From: Helopsaltes ochotensis | Lineage: Eukaryota > Chordata > Aves > Passeriformes > Locustellidae | Length of the DNA: 64,000 bases | NCBI GenBank assembly: GCA_013400155.1 | Contig: VXBM01000342.1 | Coordinates: 556,970-620,969, forward strand | Direction of reading: 5' to 3' | In this document: positions 58,812-64,000 of the stretch, piece after piece | Layout: each line of letters begins with the position of its first letter | Position numbering within the stretch: the first letter of the stretch is position 1 | Program-made: the position numbers and the translations under genes | Notes under the pieces: model-generated | What the model was told of the DNA's origin: nothing | Database searches by the model: none | Seen by the model: the letters and a program-made list of their open reading frames with translations, nothing else

Positions 58812-61800
58812 AAGTGAATTTTGGAATAACCCTATCCTGTTTTGTTATGTTCTTATATACCAGTTTTTATATTGGATGGTAGTGCATTCCTAAATGTTTG
58901 GTTTTAATTTTTTATGTGTTTTGCATTCAATAATGTGCATATGAAATGAATATGAAACATATTTGGTTTTTTTATTGTGTGTTACTTTTTTCTTTTTTGT
59001 GTTATTTTTCTTTGTATAGTAATACCAAAAAAATCAGAGTTGGAGCGTTAATGCTCTCAGGTTTTTCCTGATGGTTTTTGAGATTGGCAGTTTGCTACTT
59101 CTAGTTTCTGTGTATGACCAGATCCAGAAATACCAAATTATTGCTTATAAAGTCTGTAGTGACTAAAGAATGGTAGAGTGGTAAATAAGGATAAGGTTTG
59201 GTCACTTTTATAGGGCAATTTGTGTAGCTTGTTAACTTGGGTTCTCTTGAAAAACACACATTTTAGTGCAGCCAAATACAAGGTCATAAGGACAAGAACA
59301 GGGAATTAGAGTAATACTTTGTAGGAGGGAGATTGTATCCTGAAAAGCAGTAATTCTGAAAGCAGCATTACAGTCTTGAAAGATAAGCAACATCTCTGTA
59401 ATACTCTCTGAACTTTAAATTAAACATGTTTACCTTAAAATAAAGGAGGTGAGATATTACCAATAATATAAAAAAGAAGTTTTGGGATTAGAAACATTAT
59501 ACAGGACTTTTCTGCTTCAGGTAAGTGCTCTAATAAGCGAGATAGTCATGTCAGCACTTGTTCTCTCTCTTGGCTGCATGACTTTTGCATTCTTTTCTGC
59601 TCAACAACACAACTTCCTGTACCCAGAATGGTCAAATAATCTAGTGGTGAGTTTTGAATCCTCAGATAAGCAGTGAATTCTTTTATCCTGACTCTATTTC
59701 AATAATATCATAAGGAGGTGGAAATCACATCTCTGGCCTATTTCCTCTTATAAAAGAAAGAAAAATCACCATGCCCTTTCTTGAAAGAATGGATGCACCC
59801 ACCCTTAGAAGGTGGCTCTATGTTCTGGATTTGAAATGGAGGGAAATATCTGATTACAGCCTCTGGAGGATCTAAGTTCAAGAGTGGGGCAGCTGATTTC
59901 CCGTTGTCTAAATCTGTGATTCTTCTTCCATAAGAATGTTTCCAGGAATGTTGCACACTTAATGCACTTAACAGAGTTCAAATAATGTTCTAGGGGAGCA
60001 AGAAGAAGTGTTAATTCTTCTGTGTGTTCTCCCTATTTCTTGACTACCGGTTCTGTGTTAAGACTTAAAAGAGCCTTATGTAGGTTTTATGCATGAGAGA
60101 GAGACAGAGCTGAGGTGAATATGTTATCTGTATGATACACTTCCTAATGCAACAGGATTTGCTAAACAAAAACATAAGTGATCCAGTAGCTGAGGCTTCA
60201 GTCTAGGCAAATTGAGAGTAGCTATAATATTTCAATGTATAGCAATGAAAGTAGCAGATCTGTACTGATCTGTTATTTACAGCCTTCATATCAAGACTGG
60301 ATTTCTTTCTGAGGTATAACCTGAGCTTCACCCAGTCAATTTTGAGCTTGGTGCATGAATACTGATGAAGTTTTATTATCTGTATTATTTAGAAGGTCAT
60401 GTTTGCTAGTAATGATGCTTCTCTCTGCTTTTAAAATATGAATCCACAAATTGCTTTATGAAAGTTTTTAGTAATTGAATTCCTCTGATGTAGTCAAGAT
60501 TATCCTAAGTATCCAGGATGGCATTATTTCAGGGTACAGGATTAGGCCTTGATGGTTCCCTTTGGTTTTTGTGAGCTTCTGCTTTTGTCAGCAATTTGGG
60601 TAGCATATAAATATAATTCATGGCCTTTTTTAGAGTGTTTGCTTTTGATTCAGCAGCATTTTCTGTCTGTTGGACAGATACATTCAGAGAATATAATGGC
60701 TCAATGAGAATAAGGACTCTGCTCAGTATTGTAAAGGGGTCTCAGCATACCTCTAACCCAGTCATTAATTATTTTGCAGGATTTGGTGGGACAGGAATTA
60801 AGGAAATTCTTGCAAGAATAAATCAATGGCTGATGTGAGCATTTCTCAGGTGTGAGAGGCAGTATAAGGGTGGACAAAAGGTGTTCAGAAAGGAATCCCC
60901 TAAACTTAGGAATTCACTGATGGAGTTAGAAGTCACAAACATAGAAATAATAATTTTACTGTTCTAAAGATGAAAAAAAAAAACAAAACCAAAAAGGCTG
61001 TGAAGATTTTGAAAGCAGAGGAGCATCTTTTATTTGAATTTTTTTTCCTGTTACTTCAGAGAATGAGATAACTGTCCAAGGAAGCACTATGATCTTTGTG
61101 ATAGCCCTTTGAATGACTGTGAACATAGCAAGGTGATGTTTGTCTAAGCTAAAGAAACTGATACTGCAGCAAGCAGGATATGAAATTAGATACCAGACTA
61201 TTGGCTTTGTGGAGAGATTAGAAAAAGAGTTTAATTTTAGAATGTTGTGAATTGATACCTGTGTTCAGAATCTGTGCTAGCCATAGTGAATGAAGAAAGT
61301 AGTGGGGAGGGAGGTCATGAAGGTTGAAAAGGCAAAGAATCATAAGATTCTTGTTTGTCAGCCTTGCTGAGCTAAAAGTGGCTGCTTCACACTCCTAAGA
61401 GAAAGATCATCTGACATTTTTGTTGGTGATTGCACAGAGCAGTGATTAATCATATCATGATTGATTACAATGGAGAGGGAACCTGTACATGGTCTTTGAC
61501 TAGACATTACTAGACATTGAAAAGAAGAAGAGTGAAGGGCAGAACCCCTTAAAATAAGTGGGACGTTGAAAGAGTTAGATGAGAGTAGAACTAGAAGAGT
61601 AGAATCTATGGGAGGATGGGATTTGAAGCTGAGAGTGGTTTGATTTTTCAAGTAGTCAACAGGGTGAGGAAATGGTGGTGAGTTTAAAATTTATAAATTT
61701 ATAGAAATTCTGGGGAAGGAAGTTTTACTTTGAGAGCTACATTCCCCAGAAAGGAGGAGAACTAAAGTTTAAAAAGATGCCCATACTAATATTCTTTGCT

Positions 61801-61844
61801 GAATTTGTTTAATCCCTGAAATCTAGAGAACCAAATTCTTTGGA

Positions 61845-62045
61845 GCACTGCCATCTAGTGGCACCTGGTGCAATCACCTGTTCTATTTTTAAATACTGGC
61901 TGTCTTGTGCGAGCCTTGAAGGTCAAAGGGATCATTTACCTGACACTAATTTAATTCCGTTAAAGTTGTTCGCATTTCATAATTTATCAATTCCCTGAAA
62001 TTAGATAATTTCACAAATGCAAATGCTCTATGTGGGGTATGCATG
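61845..62045 (-). promoter_or_regulatory. CTCF-like site with adjacent conserved-looking element
   Basis: On the minus strand CCACTAGATGGCAG (61861-61848) fits the CTCF core consensus CCASYAGRKGGCRS at every position. To its right, 61905-62045 is balanced, repeat-free sequence with homeobox/POU-like motifs (ATTAGATAATTT, ATGCAAATG). Binding is inferred from the motif only. Confidence 0.45.
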
Positions 62046-63279
62046 GCTTCTGTGTAGAATATAGTAAAATTCAAATGACTTCTTTAATAGTTTAAACAGG
62101 AACAGATCTATCCTGTCTCCCTAATTCTGAGTTCTTCTGTGAAAGAATCTCGTTTGAGTGTAACGAAATCCAAAGACATCTACAGTTGTAGGATTTTATG
62201 GTAAGTCAAATCAAGAAAGCAATAATTTTTTTGCTGTAAAGACTTGTCTTCCCCATGAAAAATATCCACAGGCTTAAAAATGCATATAACGTTTCATTCA
62301 TTCCTGTAAAAAAATGCCTTGAAGAGCAGGATGTATCAATTTATCAACACTTATACTTCCCAAGGTCAGCTACAATTCTCTCCTGCGACTGACTGTATTA
62401 AGTTTAATTCATCAGATGGCAAAGGTTGTTTGTTTCTGCACTCCTGTTTAATCTTGGCATGCCTGCATGCTCTGCAGGCATCAGTTATCTGAGAGTTAAA
62501 AAGCTATTTCTTACCTATGAAAACCAGTATTAAGCTAAATATATTTTTAGTAAGGCTATATATGGATTGTCAAACATGTTTCTTACAGATATCCTATAAA
62601 AATTTTAACAGGATTTGTAGCTTCATGTTATGTTTGTTAAGATTGGTTCATACAGGAATGCCTACATCTCCCTGAGACTTCCAATTTTACACTTTTTTAC
62701 TAGCAGACGGAAACAATATTAGATCAGTAGTATTAATACCTGGAATTTTTGCTCCATATTGTTTCCCTCTTCCAGATATGAAAAGTCTGATAGTTTTTTT
62801 ACTTTAACTCCCATCTGATTATTTAGGATAAACTCCTTGAACTGAAAACTATTTAAGACAAAAGTGGCCCTTAAAGAAGGCCAGCTCTTGGGGTTTTGCC
62901 TCAAAAATCCCTTTTAACCACCAAATTATAAGGAGTATTTTGATTGTTTTATACCCTTTTGTATCTTGTATAGCTTTACTTGACATTCTTTTGTGCAGAC
63001 ACACACCTGGAGGAGTCAGAATTGCCTATGGTGGGCTTGATCCCTTTCCTGCTCAGCTGGGCAGGGGAGAAAAAATACAATGAAAGGCTCATGGGTTGAG
63101 ATAAAGACAGGAAGAGATCACTCCATTTACCATCATGGGCAGCCCAGAACTGAGTTGGGGATATAGAAGTTTGACTTACTACCAATCAAATCAGAATAGG
63201 CAAAAAAAAAAATAAACTCAAATCTTAAGAACACTGTCTCCCCACCCCTCCCTCATTTTGGGTTTAATTTTACGCTGGG

Positions 63280-64000
63280 ATCATGTATTTCTTCCTCCCA
63301 AGAGACACAGAGGGACATGTAGCACGGATTGAGGTCAGTTCATTACATGTTGTCTCTGCTGCTTCCTCCTCAGGGGAAAGACTCCTCACACTCTTCCCCT
63401 GTTCTAGCATGGGGTCCCTCCCGTGGGAGACAGCTCTCCATGAACTTCTCCCAGGGGAGTCTATCCCACAGGCTACTTTGTGTACTGCTCCAGTATGGGT
63501 CCCCCACTGGGTCCCAAGTCCTCCCAGCAAGCCTGCTCCAGCATGGGCTCCTTTCTCCACAGCACCACAGTTCCTGCCAGGAGCCTGGTACAACGTGGGC
63601 TTTCCACAGGATCACAGCCTCCTTTGGGCCCACCCACCAGTGTGTGGGGCTCCTGCTCCAGGGAGGTCACTGCTACTCCGTGATCCTCCTTGGCTGCAGG
63701 GGCACATCTTGCCTTACCGTGATCTCCACCACTGGCTGTAGGGCATCTCAGCTCCGGCACCTGGAGCACCTCTTTCCTCTCCTTCTTCACAGACCTTGGT
63801 GTGTGCAGTTTCTGCAGCTGTTTTTGTGACATTCTCACTCCTCTCTTCTCTGCCTTCAGTTATTTCTGCTCTGTTTTTTCCTCCATCTTCTTAAATATGT
63901 TGTCCCAGAAGTTGTCTTACCATTGCTGCTGGGGTTGGCCTTGGCTGGTCTGTCTTAGAGTAGGCTTTCATTGGCTCTGTCAGGCACAGAAATTTTCTGA
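63280..64000. mobile_element. Avian LTR-type interspersed repeat, cut by the window end
   Basis: This GC-richer block contains phrases typical of a widespread bird repeat that I associate with ERVL-like LTRs. Examples are CTGCTCCAGCATGGGCTCCT, CACCTGGAGCACCTC, CTCCTTCTTCACAGACCTTG and CTTCTTAAATATGTTGTC. Internal near-repeats of CTGCTCCAGnATGGG are visible. The apparent long ORFs in several frames across 63283-63841 are by-products of this repeat. Its right end lies beyond the window, and the orientation of the family is not certain. Confidence 0.6.

Larger units (their letters stand above)
51389..63279. other. AT-rich sequence with a few candidate regulatory blocks
   Basis: Apart from the small repeats at 51.7 and 52.2 kb, the block at 55.6-56.2 kb, the open frame at 58.5 kb and the CTCF-like site at 61.85 kb, no gene, RNA or repeat was recognised. 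Tetratricopeptide exons of TTC6, if present, were not found. Confidence 0.45.

Noticed and set aside
63283..63841. Frames of 107-166 codons near the right end
   Set aside because: They lie in a recognisable avian interspersed repeat.
1..64000. CRISPR arrays, tRNA genes, prokaryotic operons, complete proviruses
   Set aside because: None seen; the sequence is vertebrate nuclear DNA, and the only retroviral traces are LTR-type fragments.

Overview
This window looks like a stretch of a bird chromosome, probably a songbird. A 5'-truncated CR1 LINE (about 49.74-51.39 kb) is the typical avian interspersed repeat. A long-terminal-repeat element at 42.17-43.11 kb resembles families I associate with passerines. 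Gene density is very low, introns are present, and nothing bacterial was seen (no operons, CRISPR arrays or tRNA genes). Assembly gaps lie at 10058-10132 and 31410-31649, with a single N at 5639.

The one secure gene is FOXA1 (HNF-3alpha) on the minus strand. Coding exon 1 is 26432-26503, a 2.42 kb intron is 24012-26431, and coding exon 2 is 22749-24011; together they encode a 444-residue forkhead factor. An AT-rich 3' UTR runs left to about 21.45 kb, and a short 5' leader with a 9-codon upstream ORF lies right of exon 1.

A CpG- and GC-rich domain surrounds the gene, from roughly 9.5 to 31.4 kb. It holds many separate CpG islands with AT-rich, homeobox/forkhead-motif-rich spacers between them, as expected for a developmental regulator. 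Both large gaps fall in the most GC-rich parts.

Right of 31.65 kb the sequence becomes AT-rich. An isolated CpG island (38.74-39.11 kb) is followed by an exon-like stretch (39.73-40.61 kb). I read that stretch as a piece of TTC6, the plus-strand neighbour of FOXA1 in other amniotes. Its reading frame is broken by several one-base shifts and a stop codon, so it looks like a decaying exon or a run of assembly errors. The rest of the right half has repeats (CR1, LTRs, microsatellites), unrecognised AT-rich DNA and a few conserved-looking segments. One of these has a near-consensus CTCF core at 61848.

The left 9.4 kb holds no gene I can support; the expected left neighbour, MIPOL1, is not visible. 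I did not find a clearly new biological system. The most interesting items are the broken TTC6-like exon, the upstream ORF whose stop overlaps the FOXA1 start codon, the AP-1/forkhead cluster upstream of FOXA1, and the CTCF-bearing segment.
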